Below are positions 1 through 7,524 of a stretch of DNA of 64,000 nt, in pieces. Origin of the DNA: Manganitrophus sp963718695. Its GTDB lineage: Bacteria; Nitrospirota; Nitrospiria; SBBL01; Manganitrophaceae. The notes beneath the pieces are model-generated. The model had not been told where the DNA came from. It searched no databases and was given only the letters and a program-made list of their open reading frames with translations. The stretch is taken from positions 3,968,001-4,032,000 of the forward strand of contig OY970371.1 of assembly GCA_963718695.1 (NCBI GenBank), in the 5' to 3' direction. A program made the position numbers and the translations under genes. The stretch's first letter is position 1; every line of letters starts with the position of its first letter.

Positions 1-238
1 TCCCGAGCTCCTGATAGATCGCATATTCCACATCCTGAGATCCCCACATCCCGACAACCTGACCCCCCTCCTCCTGAGCCGGCTGAACGATCCCGATCGA
101 TCCCTGGAGCGTGGCCGTGTCGACCGGGGCGAGGTTCTTCGCGTCGATCACGCAGACCGCCATCGTCTCATCCGTCCCGGCGATCACCGCGGCGATCACG
201 CTCTGCCTGACCTCTTTTCCCCGCCACTTGAGCGCCAT
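1..238 (-). CDS. HK97 gp10-like neck/tail-component protein, C-terminus outside window
   Basis: The minus-strand reading frame starts with ATG at 238 and runs off the left edge after 79 residues. The visible part begins MALKWRGKEVRQ, has the segment NLAPVDTATLQGS and reaches EYAIYQELG. A positively charged start, a central 'aPvdTG/ATLr.S' strand and a 'YA.y.E.G' strand are typical of the HK97 gp10 family, which sits at the head-tail interface and helps join the tail to the connector. The start overlaps the stop of the upstream gene as ATGA, so the two are translationally coupled. The C-terminal third is not visible. Confidence 0.7.
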   Translation of the reverse strand, partial: MALKWRGKEVRQSVIAAVIAGTDETMAVCVIDAKNLAPVDTATLQGSIGIVQPAQEEGGQVVGMWGSQDVEYAIYQELG

Positions 239-585
239 CAGGACACCCGCATCAGCTGTGCTTCAAGATAGGTGCGCCGCTCCTGGATCGTCTCGATCCC
301 GAAGGGGCCGGCTGCAATGGTCACCCCCAGCCGGTTCTCGATCCGGGCGATCCGCTGGGTCTCCGCGATCTCGGTCCCCTTCGGAAGAAGGAGCCGAAGA
401 TCTTCGACCAGGGCGAGCTTGTTGCCGTCGATCACCTGGCGCTTGACCTTCGTGTAGTACCGGCAGGCGATCTTTTTGCTCGATTCGGACCAGGAGGGAA
501 TCCCCGGCAGGCCATCGGGTCCCGCCGTGGTATTCGTATCGGTTTCGATCACCGCCCGGTCGATCATCGCCTGCCGCGCGGCCAT
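238..585 (-). CDS. Phage head-closure/connector-region protein, family not identified
   Basis: A 115-residue protein whose start (585) overlaps the previous stop as TAATG and whose stop overlaps the gp10-like start as ATGA. It has an N-terminal helix (MAARQAMIDRAVIE), a middle segment rich in Trp, Lys and Tyr (KKIACRYYTKVKRQVID) and the strand LGVTIAAGPFGIETIQERR. Its position, between a gp6-like connector and a gp10-like protein, is where head-closure (gp16/stopper-like) proteins are encoded in HK97-type phages. That role is inferred from order only; I do not recognise the family from sequence. Confidence 0.55.
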   Translation of the reverse strand: MAARQAMIDRAVIETDTNTTAGPDGLPGIPSWSESSKKIACRYYTKVKRQVIDGNKLALVEDLRLLLPKGTEIAETQRIARIENRLGVTIAAGPFGIETIQERRTYLEAQLMRVS

Positions 586-1103
586 TAAGCGAAGGCCCTC
601 ATGGAGAGGACCAGGCCGCGCAAGAGCTTCTCCCGCTCGGCCTGGTAAGGGAGATGGGACTGACTCACGTCTGATCCGATCGAGCTGGAGCCGAGCGCTT
701 CGTACTGAATGGCGAGCTTCACCAGATCGACCTGCACCCGCTTTCGGGTGGCAAGATCGCTGACCGGCGTGTAGGCGATCCGGACCTCCGGGGCCCAGGC
801 CGCGTCGATCCGCTCCAGGACCCGGCCCTCCAGCATCAGCCGGTAGTCGGCGCCGGTGAGAACGGTTTCGACCCCATCGACTCCCCGCTCGGTGACGGTC
901 GTGATGGTGGTCGCTTTTTGCTTGAGCCAGATCCGGGTGTTTGCTTCTCGTGGGTCGTGCAGGTGTGTTTCGGTGGAAGCGGTCGGCTCCCCCGCCGTCT
1001 GAGTGATCAGCCGCTCTGCATCGGCGAGGAGCAGATCGAGCACGTCGTAGGAGAGATCGGTCTCGACGTGTTCTTTCAGCTGCGCGACGGTCAATAAGGC
1101 CAC
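585..1103 (-). CDS. Phage gp6-like head-tail connector protein
   Basis: A 172-residue protein with a GTG start at 1103 and a GGGG ribosome-binding site that overlaps the end of the upstream gene. The N-terminus (LTVAQLKEHVETDLSYDVLD) matches the opening of gp6/gp15-type adaptors: 'lt.a.lk.hl.....d.ll..li..A...i...tG'. A predicted beta region (RIWLKQKATTITTVTERG) and a C-terminal helix (LVKLAIQYEALGSS) follow. Such proteins form the dodecameric ring below the portal. The gene lies right after capsid genes, as expected. Confidence 0.65.
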   Translation of the reverse strand: MALLTVAQLKEHVETDLSYDVLDLLLADAERLITQTAGEPTASTETHLHDPREANTRIWLKQKATTITTVTERGVDGVETVLTGADYRLMLEGRVLERIDAAWAPEVRIAYTPVSDLATRKRVQVDLVKLAIQYEALGSSSIGSDVSQSHLPYQAEREKLLRGLVLSMRAFA

Positions 1104-1106
1104 GGC

Positions 1107-1388
1107 CTACCCCTTCTTTTTCGTCGGCCTGACGGCCTTGTCGGGGATCGATTCCTTCTTGACTTCCTTGTCCTCGGCCGGCTCCTCTTGCTTGGCCGAT
1201 CGCGGGCGGTACCCCAGGCGCTCAGCTTCGGCGGCGTTGACCCGCTGATCCTTCACGCCGTAGAGCCAGCGCGCGGCGGGATCTCCGTCTTCAACCAGCC
1301 TGGACCGGTCCTCGGTAAGATAGAGGCGCCGGTCCAGGATGACCGCGGAGGATGGAGCGGAAAGCGATTGCGTAATCTCAAGAGCCAA
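1107..1388 (-). CDS. Small phage structural-region protein, unknown
   Basis: A 93-residue protein with a TTG start at 1388 preceded by AGGGGGTGA. It contains LTEDRSRLVEDGDPAARWLY and a highly charged Lys/Glu tail ending in PTKKKG. Short proteins of this look, with the 'l..dr.rvV.eGdp.A..Ly...G' pattern, are common between capsid and connector genes. No catalytic motif is visible and the function is unknown. Confidence 0.55.
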   Translation of the reverse strand: MALEITQSLSAPSSAVILDRRLYLTEDRSRLVEDGDPAARWLYGVKDQRVNAAEAERLGYRPRSAKQEEPAEDKEVKKESIPDKAVRPTKKKG

Positions 1389-1401
1389 AGCTCACCCCCT
1401 G

Positions 1402-1809
1402 TTAATCCGGCTGGATGACGTAGAAGAGCGCCACGTCGAATTTCCCGGCCGTCAGGGCGGCGGCGGTGATCGTCGCCTGGATCTTCCTGGCCACCGTGGT
1501 TTTCTTCATCGTGGCGCCGGTGGCCACCGGGACGATCGATTTTAAGCCGGTTGTCGACCAGGGGGCCCCGGAGATCGCGGCGACTGAGATGATGTCGTTC
1601 GCGGCTTCCACATGCACGGCGATCGATGCGCCCGATCCTACCGGAGCGGTCTTTACGTGCATGTACCCGAAGAGAATCACGGCATCGGCCGGGATGTCCT
1701 CTCCGTGCAGATTGATCGCGGAGATTGCCCCGCCATCGACGGCGAAATCGTATTGGCCTCGAACGCATTTGATCTGAGAGAGGGCTGGAAAAGGTCCTTT
1801 GTACGGCAT
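1402..1809 (-). CDS. Hypothetical phage structural protein (beta-rich)
   Basis: A 135-residue protein with a good ribosome-binding site (AGGAGG) before ATG 1809. The sequence is rich in Ala, Val, Ile and Thr and looks mainly beta: VILFGYMHVKTAPVGSG, ISVAAISGAPWSTTG, TVARKIQATITAAALTAGK. It lies just downstream of the capsid gene and one other small protein, so a decoration or minor virion role is plausible. No family is recognised. Confidence 0.55.
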   Translation of the reverse strand: MPYKGPFPALSQIKCVRGQYDFAVDGGAISAINLHGEDIPADAVILFGYMHVKTAPVGSGASIAVHVEAANDIISVAAISGAPWSTTGLKSIVPVATGATMKKTTVARKIQATITAAALTAGKFDVALFYVIQPD

Positions 1810-1862
1810 AGCGAATCCTCCTGTGATGAATGGTTCAGCGATAAACGATCACCTCAGATCGG

Positions 1863-2150
1863 CTATGCCGCTGAGAGATAACTGACGATCAGCTTCGAGC
1901 CGGTCGTCGCGGTCCCCCCGGTGTTGTCGATCGTGTCGGCAGCCGTGATGGAAAACTCCGCCGTCAGATCGGTCACGTCGGTGACATCGGTCCCGCCCCC
2001 GACCGCGCGCAGGACCGAGACGAGCTGATCGCGCGTCTTGATCCCGGTCACGGTCAGGGCTCCGGCCGAGCCGCCGGCGATCACCGCTTGTTTTAAAGCG
2101 CTGCGGCCGATAGCTCCCGGCACTACGTTTACCAATGGGATGAAGCTCAT
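1863..2150 (-). CDS. Hypothetical small phage structural protein
   Basis: A 95-residue protein preceded by ACGGAGGGACC and starting MSFIPLVNVVPGAIGRSALK. It is Gly/Thr/Ala rich with a DVTDVTDLTAEFSITAADT strand region. It is the first gene after the major capsid gene in the direction of transcription, a common place for head-decoration or fibre-like small proteins. Function not determinable from sequence. Confidence 0.55.
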   Translation of the reverse strand: MSFIPLVNVVPGAIGRSALKQAVIAGGSAGALTVTGIKTRDQLVSVLRAVGGGTDVTDVTDLTAEFSITAADTIDNTGGTATTGSKLIVSYLSAA

Positions 2151-2198
2151 AGCGTGGTCCCTCCGTAAAAAAGGTGAATGCAGAAATGCAACCCGGGA

Positions 2199-3446
2199 TT
2201 AAAGCCCGGTCACCTCGGCAAACGCCTTCGGTCGATAGTGGACCATCGCGACGCGCATATCCGCCCGGATCGCCAGCTTCCCGTTGATAAAGAAATCGGA
2301 ATGCGAGTTGGAGATCTGGACGTCGATTCCCCGGCGGTTGTAGAGCGTGGAGTGATTCTGGTAATCGCCGGTGAGCGCCTTCGTTGCGGGGGCCGCCGTG
2401 GTCTGTACGACCGGCACACCCCAGATGGTGGACGGGCCGACCTGGGAGGGATGCCCCCAGATGTAGATCCCATCCGCCGTCTTGAGGAGCTGCACGGTCT
2501 GCCACTTCGAGGGGCGAATGAAGACGACGGAAGGCTCGGCGAAGCCGTCGTCTCTGATCTTCGTGAAGGCCTTGTGGATGGCGTCGGGGATCGGGTCCCC
2601 GCCGAGGGCCTGGACCTGGATGCCGGAGACCGACTCGGTACCGAGAAGCAAGATCCCGGTGCCCGCGCCGGTGAGGACTTGCAGATCGAGCCGCTGCGCC
2701 AACATCATCCGGAGGCGCTGATCGAGGTAGCCCCGGACCTGCGGCTCGTCCTCCAACTGCTCGTCGGTGACCGGAATCCACGCGGTTACCTTGCGGACGA
2801 TCACCGATTTCTCTTCGAGCTTCAGCTGCACCTCTTTGTACTGGGCCGCTTCGGCAGTTTCCTCGGCGTTGTTTTGGAAGATCGTCTCTTCCATGTATTT
2901 GATGGCGGCTTGCGAGGTCGGCAGCTGCGGGATGAATTGAACGACCATCGGGGCGGGACGGGTGGCGAAGGGGACCATGACCCCGTTCCGGGTCGATTCA
3001 GGGGCCCAGCCCGCGCCGGTCTGGAAGAGGTCCTTCAGCTCAACGTCGAGTGTCGCCGTGGGTCCGACGCCGCCGCCGCGCTGGTAGCCCTTGAAGGCGG
3101 GGGACTCGGCAAACATATCGCCGACCGATTTGACGGGGCCTTTCCCTTTGCCTCCCCCGGGCGGGATGAAATCGCCGGCGGGCTTGCTCTTTCCTTCGAT
3201 GAACTGCTCGCTCTTCTCGGCGATCGCCTCGATCTCTTCGGCGTCCTTCACCTGGCGGTGCAGGTCCTCGATCTCAAGGGACATCTTCTTGATCTCGTCG
3301 ACGGCCCCTTTCGAGTCCTTGTCCTTGAAGAGATCGGACTTCTTGAAATCGTAAGTGCCGTTATCGAGCTTGGCCTGGGTGAAGGCGCGGGCTAAATTGT
3401 CGCGCTTGGTAAAGAGTTCTTTTTTGAGTTCGGCTGATTTAGGCAT
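2199..3446 (-). CDS. Phage major capsid protein, HK97 fold
   Basis: A 415-residue protein that builds the icosahedral shell. Residues 1-100 form a charged, coiled-coil scaffold (delta) domain (LKKELFTKRDNLARAFTQAK, then LEIEDLHRQVKDAEE), normally removed by the prohead protease encoded upstream. The HK97 core follows with family-typical segments: FATRPAPMVVQFIPQLPTSQ, VTAWIPVTDEQLEDEP, DLQVLTGAGTG, and a C-terminal NSHSDFFINGKLAIRADMR. Length suits HK97-type capsids with a fused scaffold. A strong ribosome-binding site (CCGGAGGA) precedes ATG 3446, and a probable dedicated promoter lies about 120 bp upstream. Confidence 0.93.
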   Translation of the reverse strand: MPKSAELKKELFTKRDNLARAFTQAKLDNGTYDFKKSDLFKDKDSKGAVDEIKKMSLEIEDLHRQVKDAEEIEAIAEKSEQFIEGKSKPAGDFIPPGGGKGKGPVKSVGDMFAESPAFKGYQRGGGVGPTATLDVELKDLFQTGAGWAPESTRNGVMVPFATRPAPMVVQFIPQLPTSQAAIKYMEETIFQNNAEETAEAAQYKEVQLKLEEKSVIVRKVTAWIPVTDEQLEDEPQVRGYLDQRLRMMLAQRLDLQVLTGAGTGILLLGTESVSGIQVQALGGDPIPDAIHKAFTKIRDDGFAEPSVVFIRPSKWQTVQLLKTADGIYIWGHPSQVGPSTIWGVPVVQTTAAPATKALTGDYQNHSTLYNRRGIDVQISNSHSDFFINGKLAIRADMRVAMVHYRPKAFAEVTGL

Positions 3447-3573
3447 CGTGTCCTCCGGATGAAAAAACGAGTAGTGACCGACTGGCGTCGATCCTTAATC
3501 GCCTTCCGAACGACACGCGCTCTTAGGGCTGGATTGTCTTTCAATCAGGACGCAGGCATCCCGATTTAAAAGA

Positions 3574-3602
3574 CGTATATACTAAATCGGTGAGGGTGTC
3601 AA
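3574..3602 (-). promoter_or_regulatory. Probable sigma70-type promoter for the capsid gene
   Basis: On the minus strand TTGACA (3597-3602), a 17-bp spacer and TATACG (3574-3579) face the capsid gene. The -35 hexamer overlaps the stop codon of the preceding small gene. The predicted transcript would have a roughly 120-nt leader before ATG 3446. This is the only sizeable gap (3447-3598) inside the head gene run, which fits a booster promoter for the most abundant virion protein. Confidence 0.5.
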
Positions 3603-3787
3603 GGGGCAACTTTCTTTTGAAGCCTCAGAAGCCCTTCCTTGGACCCGTCGAGTTTTTGCCACATTTTGAAAGCCGCTCTTTTTTCAGGGGTGGAAAGGTC
3701 GGCGCCGTAAACCAAGTCGGCAAACTCTTGTTCTGATTCAAACCCATGAGCAATTGCCATTTCTGCCATGCTGCCGTACTCGGACAT
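3599..3787 (-). CDS. Small hypothetical phage protein
   Basis: A 62-residue acidic protein starting MSEYGSMAEMAIAHGF. I chose ATG 3787 over the longer frame because GTGAGGTAAGT precedes it and the prohead protease ends just before it (3795). It is mostly helical (FADLVYGADLSTPEKRAAF). It sits between protease and capsid genes, where scaffolding-related or assembly proteins occur, but nothing in the sequence proves this. Confidence 0.5.
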   Translation of the reverse strand: MSEYGSMAEMAIAHGFESEQEFADLVYGADLSTPEKRAAFKMWQKLDGSKEGLLRLQKKVAP

Positions 3788-3794
3788 ACTTACC

Positions 3795-4538
3795 TCACAC
3801 AACCAGATCCGCTTGAAGCGCAAGCAAGCGCGCCTCGATCGCGTCGATCTCTTCAGGGGCAACGATCTCGGGCGGCGGGGTAGGCGTCATCCCGGTCAGA
3901 TCGGAGACCGCTTCTTGAATCTCCTCGATCGAGCCGTGCAGCTCCTCGATCTGCGCCAGCCGCTCGGGGGAAATGTCGCGCCCCTCTTTGCGCCGCATCT
4001 CCCGGACGGATTCGATCCGCTGGAAGAGGCGCTTTAGCTCCGCGCTGATGAACCCGATATGGTCGGGGAGCTTCATGCTCATCCCTTTGAGGCCCAGGGT
4101 GCGAGTCCCCTCGCCTGCGCCGCGCAAGACGGGTGAGACCTCGAAGACCTCGATCCGCTTCAGGAAGCGGACGTGTTCCCCTTGATGCTGACCGGACTCC
4201 GACTCGGTCGGGTTGTAGCCGTAGGAGTACTCCTGTTTCGCCGGCGGATGATCGAGATCGAACTTCATCGCGTGGTACCATTCTTTCCCCAGGATCGTTT
4301 CGAGGTTTAGCTGGAAGTCCGCGAGTGCAAGGTCTCCCTCCTCGTAGATCCGGGTCTTTCCGATCGGCACCGATGACCAGTCATGCGCCCCGACCATCTG
4401 CACATGCTGCTCCCCGAACGCGCCGGGAAGGGTGACATCGCCGTCCTTGTCCTTCACATTGAGCGTCGCAAAGACCGCAAGCCCCTTCCCCTTCGTGTCC
4501 AACTCTTTGAGCTTCCCGAACCCTGACTTGATCTTCAT
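3795..4538 (-). CDS. HK97-type prohead serine protease (S78)
   Basis: A 247-residue maturation protease that clips the capsid delta domain and itself before DNA packaging. It starts MKIKSGFGKLKELD after GGGAGGGAAGCC. The N-terminal beta-barrel contains the catalytic-His strand QMVGAHDWSSVPIGKTRI and the Ser-containing strand FLKRIEVFEVSPVLRGAGEG, both signatures of peptidase family S78. The C-terminal 90 residues are a charged coiled-coil tail (SIEEIQEAVSDLTG). Gene order portal, small genes, protease, capsid supports the call. Upstream in-frame codons back to 4628 lack a ribosome-binding site. Confidence 0.9.
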   Translation of the reverse strand: MKIKSGFGKLKELDTKGKGLAVFATLNVKDKDGDVTLPGAFGEQHVQMVGAHDWSSVPIGKTRIYEEGDLALADFQLNLETILGKEWYHAMKFDLDHPPAKQEYSYGYNPTESESGQHQGEHVRFLKRIEVFEVSPVLRGAGEGTRTLGLKGMSMKLPDHIGFISAELKRLFQRIESVREMRRKEGRDISPERLAQIEELHGSIEEIQEAVSDLTGMTPTPPPEIVAPEEIDAIEARLLALQADLVV

Positions 4539-4564
4539 ATGGCTTCCCTCCCCCTGTGTTCTTG

Positions 4565-4864
4565 TTACTCGAATTGAATCGGCCTCCTCGCCAGACCGAT
4601 CGCATCGTGCAAATGACCCCCGACCCAAAAAGGCGGAATCGGGTACTGGTGCGGAAGACAGAGGACAAGAAAGACCTCTCCCGTCTCCGCGATCTTCTTC
4701 AGCTCGTCCTGACGAAGCTTGATCTTCACCGCCGTGTAGCCGGTTTTATCAGACCGGATCGCTGAGGCGTCGCCGACATCAACGCTACCAGTCGGACAAT
4801 GCCATACCATCGCGGTAAAGTCTTCCGGAAGCTCATCTTGTTTGAACTGACCGATGTTTCCCAA
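4565..4864 (-). CDS. Hypothetical phage protein
   Basis: A 99-residue protein. The TTG at 4864, preceded by AGGGAGGGGC, is the most likely start because the upstream gene ends at 4884; a longer frame to 4945 would overlap that gene and lacks a binding site. The sequence has a C..C pair (WHCPTGSVDVG and VLCLPHQYPIPPFWVGG) and mixed alpha/beta character. No family recognised; it lies between portal and protease. Confidence 0.5.
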   Translation of the reverse strand: MGNIGQFKQDELPEDFTAMVWHCPTGSVDVGDASAIRSDKTGYTAVKIKLRQDELKKIAETGEVFLVLCLPHQYPIPPFWVGGHLHDAIGLARRPIQFE

Positions 4865-4883
4865 GGCGCCCCTCCCTACGCGA

Positions 4884-5126
4884 TTAACTCCACCAATCAG
4901 GCCTTTGAAATCGATCCGTGAAAACGATCTCCTCCCGATCCTCAACGTCGACCCCTTGAGCCTCCGGCCAGTAGTCTGTCAGTCTTGAATCTTGCGGTAA
5001 ATAGGCGACGATGATCGCATCGCCGGAAGCCTCATATCCAGTACACCAAAACGGCCCAGGAGGCGGAAACACAATCGGCCGATAGTCCAGCAAATAGCTC
5101 GTGAATCGATACCTCTTCCACTTCAC
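4884..5126 (-). CDS. Hypothetical phage protein, aromatic-rich
   Basis: An 80-residue protein immediately downstream of the portal gene (13-bp gap), starting MKWKRYRFTSYLLDYRP. It is rich in Trp, Tyr, Phe and Pro (VFPPPGPFWCTGYEASGDAI), with a probable single alpha/beta fold. Similar small aromatic proteins are found in many phage head clusters without assigned function. Confidence 0.5.
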   Translation of the reverse strand: MKWKRYRFTSYLLDYRPIVFPPPGPFWCTGYEASGDAIIVAYLPQDSRLTDYWPEAQGVDVEDREEIVFTDRFQRPDWWS

Positions 5127-5138
5127 TCGCCGATCCCC

Positions 5139-7310
5139 CTACGTGGTCAACTCCGCCAGCAGCCCGGCAGGCACCGGCGAAAAGCTCCGGGTCCCATTGG
5201 GATGCTCATCGGCCGCCAGCTGCTCGGCCTCCCTCACGGTGACAATCCGGCCGTTAAGCGCCTCGCAAACCGCATCGGTCGAACCCCGCCTCGCATCGAA
5301 CACCATCATGTGCTCGACGCGGTCCATGTCGCGCGCGCGTAACACCGTCGATTGATTCTGCGCGTATTTCGTTTCGGTCCGGGCGATGACGCGCGCCCGG
5401 GTCTGAGAATCCCGCCAAGGACCGCGCGGGATATCCTCCCGAATCCGCCGGACCAGGGCGTCCACTCCTTCCCCGGCCGATCGGCCTTCGTTCAACGCCT
5501 CGAACATCGCCTCTTTCGCTTGCTCCTCCAGATCGACCAGGCCGGCGTGACGGCCGCCCATCTCCACGATCTTCCGCGCGATGGGATCGGGAAGATCCGT
5601 CGCGAGGCCGATCGCCTCTCCGACTCCCCGGAAGGTGCTCTCCGCGACCCTCAGATATTGCGCCTCGTAAAGCTTCAGCTGATCGGCCCGGATCTTCGCC
5701 CAATTCATCTGCGCGATCGCGCGGCGGGTATCGGCCTCGTCTTCGTTGGCGTTCTTCGGAGAGAGGATCGGGCGGATCGCCGCCTCCGCTTCCTTGCCGA
5801 TGCGGTTGAAGAAGGCGCTTAATTCCTTGGACCATCCGACCTCAAGCGCCCGGCCTTCTCGCTCCAGGCGGGCGGCGAGACCGGAAAGGGCGCGGGGGAT
5901 GCGGGCCGCGCGAGGGGCATTCTCCAAGACGATCCGCTCGTTGAGGGTGTGATGATCTTCCTTTGCCTTTTTGCGCTTCTTCCCGCCGACGCGCTTGGGG
6001 GGATCGTCGTCTTCTTCTTCATCCAGATCCGGATCGGCGTCAGGATCCGCGTTCGGATCGGCCGCGCCTATTTGACGACCAGCCTCACCCGCCGGCACCT
6101 CGATCACGGAGAAGTTCCGAAGATAGATCTCGTGGGACTCGTCGGCCTCCATCTGCATCATGCGCCGGCCCTCGGCGACGGTGACCCATCCGCCGGTGAC
6201 CATCGCACCGACCCGGGTCGCGCGGGCGTCCTCGGACTCCTGCAGGGCCTTCACTTTCGACTGATCGAACGCGACCTCGCGCTTCGTCCCCTCCGGCTCG
6301 AAGTCGAGCAAGAGGGATCGCTTGATCTCCTCGGAAAAGAGGGTCTGCACTGGGATGATGCCATTATGCCAGGCGAGTTTTCTTAGCTCCTCCATCGTCG
6401 CCCCGACCTTCGTCTGCTGAAGACCGGACCCGAAGCCGACGACGGCCGCAGGAATCCCGATCGCCGCACACACCCGCTCTTCGGAGACATCGCGCGTGTT
6501 GTGAAGCTCCGCATTCGCCGGGCTCATGGTCATTTGCTGCACCTTGGTCGGAGCGCCGAAGACCAGCGGCTCCCCTCGCTTATCCCCGGTCGTCTTCTGC
6601 TTAATGTACTCCTTGATCGTGTCCACGTCCCCGGGTAGCGCCGTCTCACCCTCCGGAGAGATCACCATCCCGGGCACCCCCATGTTACGGGCGACCGAGG
6701 CGACCCAGTTCGAGCACTCGTTATCGGTCCAGATCTCCCGGAGAATGCCGACGATCGGAGAGATCCCCAATCGCGGATCCCGCGGATCGATGCCATGCCG
6801 GATATGGATCACATCCTCGGGGGGGAGCTCGGCGCCGTTGACCCCGTAGCGGTACCGTGCGATCAGGATCCGCCCGTCGGAGGAAGACTCGGGCCACAGC
6901 AGCCAATGGGGAACATACCAAAGCTGCACCGGCCGGCCGCTGCCGTTTCGCACCTTCACCAGATACACATTGCCGCCCATGTACCAGGAAAAGAGCGAAC
7001 CAAACCAGAGCGCGGAGCCCGAGTAAAGCGGGTTCGGCTTCTCGATGAGGGCGGTCATGTCATGAGGGGTGACCGGCTCCAGCTCCTCGCCCTTCGGCTC
7101 CCACACCCGCAAGGGGGCCTCGATGAACGCCCGCTGCACCCACTGAATCGGGGCCATGATCACCCCGGAGGTGATCCCGTCGCCGACCTCGCTTGCGTAG
7201 TCGTATTTCGTCCGGGGCATTAAGGCATTGAGCAGGAAATTATTCATCCCGGTCCCCGGGGGGGTGAATTGCTTCCGGCGAAGATACCATGCAGCGATTT
7301 TAGTCAGCAT
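5139..7310 (-). CDS. Portal protein fused to MuF head-morphogenesis domain
   Basis: A 723-residue protein. Residues 1-420 are an HK97-type portal (DNA entry ring): VQRAFIEAPLRVWEPKG, SLFSWYMGGNVYLVKVRNG, HGIDPRDPRLGISPIVGI, AAIGIPAAVVGFGSGLQQT. A very acidic then basic linker follows (about 425-470: NADPDADPDLDEEEDDD, GGKKRKKAKED). The C-terminal 200 residues are a phage Mu gpF/SPP1 gp7-type domain: RARVIARTETKYAQNQST, CEALNGRIVTVREAEQL and a terminal HPNG. The family usually ends HPNCRC; here the Cys positions are replaced. GGAGG precedes ATG 7310. Portal and MuF are usually separate genes. Confidence 0.88.
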   Translation of the reverse strand: MLTKIAAWYLRRKQFTPPGTGMNNFLLNALMPRTKYDYASEVGDGITSGVIMAPIQWVQRAFIEAPLRVWEPKGEELEPVTPHDMTALIEKPNPLYSGSALWFGSLFSWYMGGNVYLVKVRNGSGRPVQLWYVPHWLLWPESSSDGRILIARYRYGVNGAELPPEDVIHIRHGIDPRDPRLGISPIVGILREIWTDNECSNWVASVARNMGVPGMVISPEGETALPGDVDTIKEYIKQKTTGDKRGEPLVFGAPTKVQQMTMSPANAELHNTRDVSEERVCAAIGIPAAVVGFGSGLQQTKVGATMEELRKLAWHNGIIPVQTLFSEEIKRSLLLDFEPEGTKREVAFDQSKVKALQESEDARATRVGAMVTGGWVTVAEGRRMMQMEADESHEIYLRNFSVIEVPAGEAGRQIGAADPNADPDADPDLDEEEDDDPPKRVGGKKRKKAKEDHHTLNERIVLENAPRAARIPRALSGLAARLEREGRALEVGWSKELSAFFNRIGKEAEAAIRPILSPKNANEDEADTRRAIAQMNWAKIRADQLKLYEAQYLRVAESTFRGVGEAIGLATDLPDPIARKIVEMGGRHAGLVDLEEQAKEAMFEALNEGRSAGEGVDALVRRIREDIPRGPWRDSQTRARVIARTETKYAQNQSTVLRARDMDRVEHMMVFDARRGSTDAVCEALNGRIVTVREAEQLAADEHPNGTRSFSPVPAGLLAELTT

Positions 7311-7524
7311 TGACCAGCCTCCGTGGTTTCACGACATGGAGGACGCGCTGTCCACCCAAGTTGGTACTCAATCCTACGACCTCCCAATCCGCAGTGCCTC
7401 CATCGTCCACCACTGGGGTTCCATCCGACTCAAACAGCCGCACTAGATCACCGACCTGAACAAGCTCGAATTCGACCTCTTGCCACTTTCCATCACGATA
7501 GACCTCGGATCTTCTAGTCTCCAT
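7300..7524 (-). CDS. Small hypothetical phage protein
   Basis: A 74-residue protein starting METRRSEVYRDGKWQEVEF after GGAGGCCTATTG. Its start overlaps the last bases of the terminase gene and its stop overlaps the portal start. It has a likely small beta barrel (LVQVGDLVRLFESDG, TADWEVVGLSTNLGG), resembling short KOW-like or SH3-like accessory proteins. Function unknown. Confidence 0.55.
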   Translation of the reverse strand: METRRSEVYRDGKWQEVEFELVQVGDLVRLFESDGTPVVDDGGTADWEVVGLSTNLGGQRVLHVVKPRRLVNAD

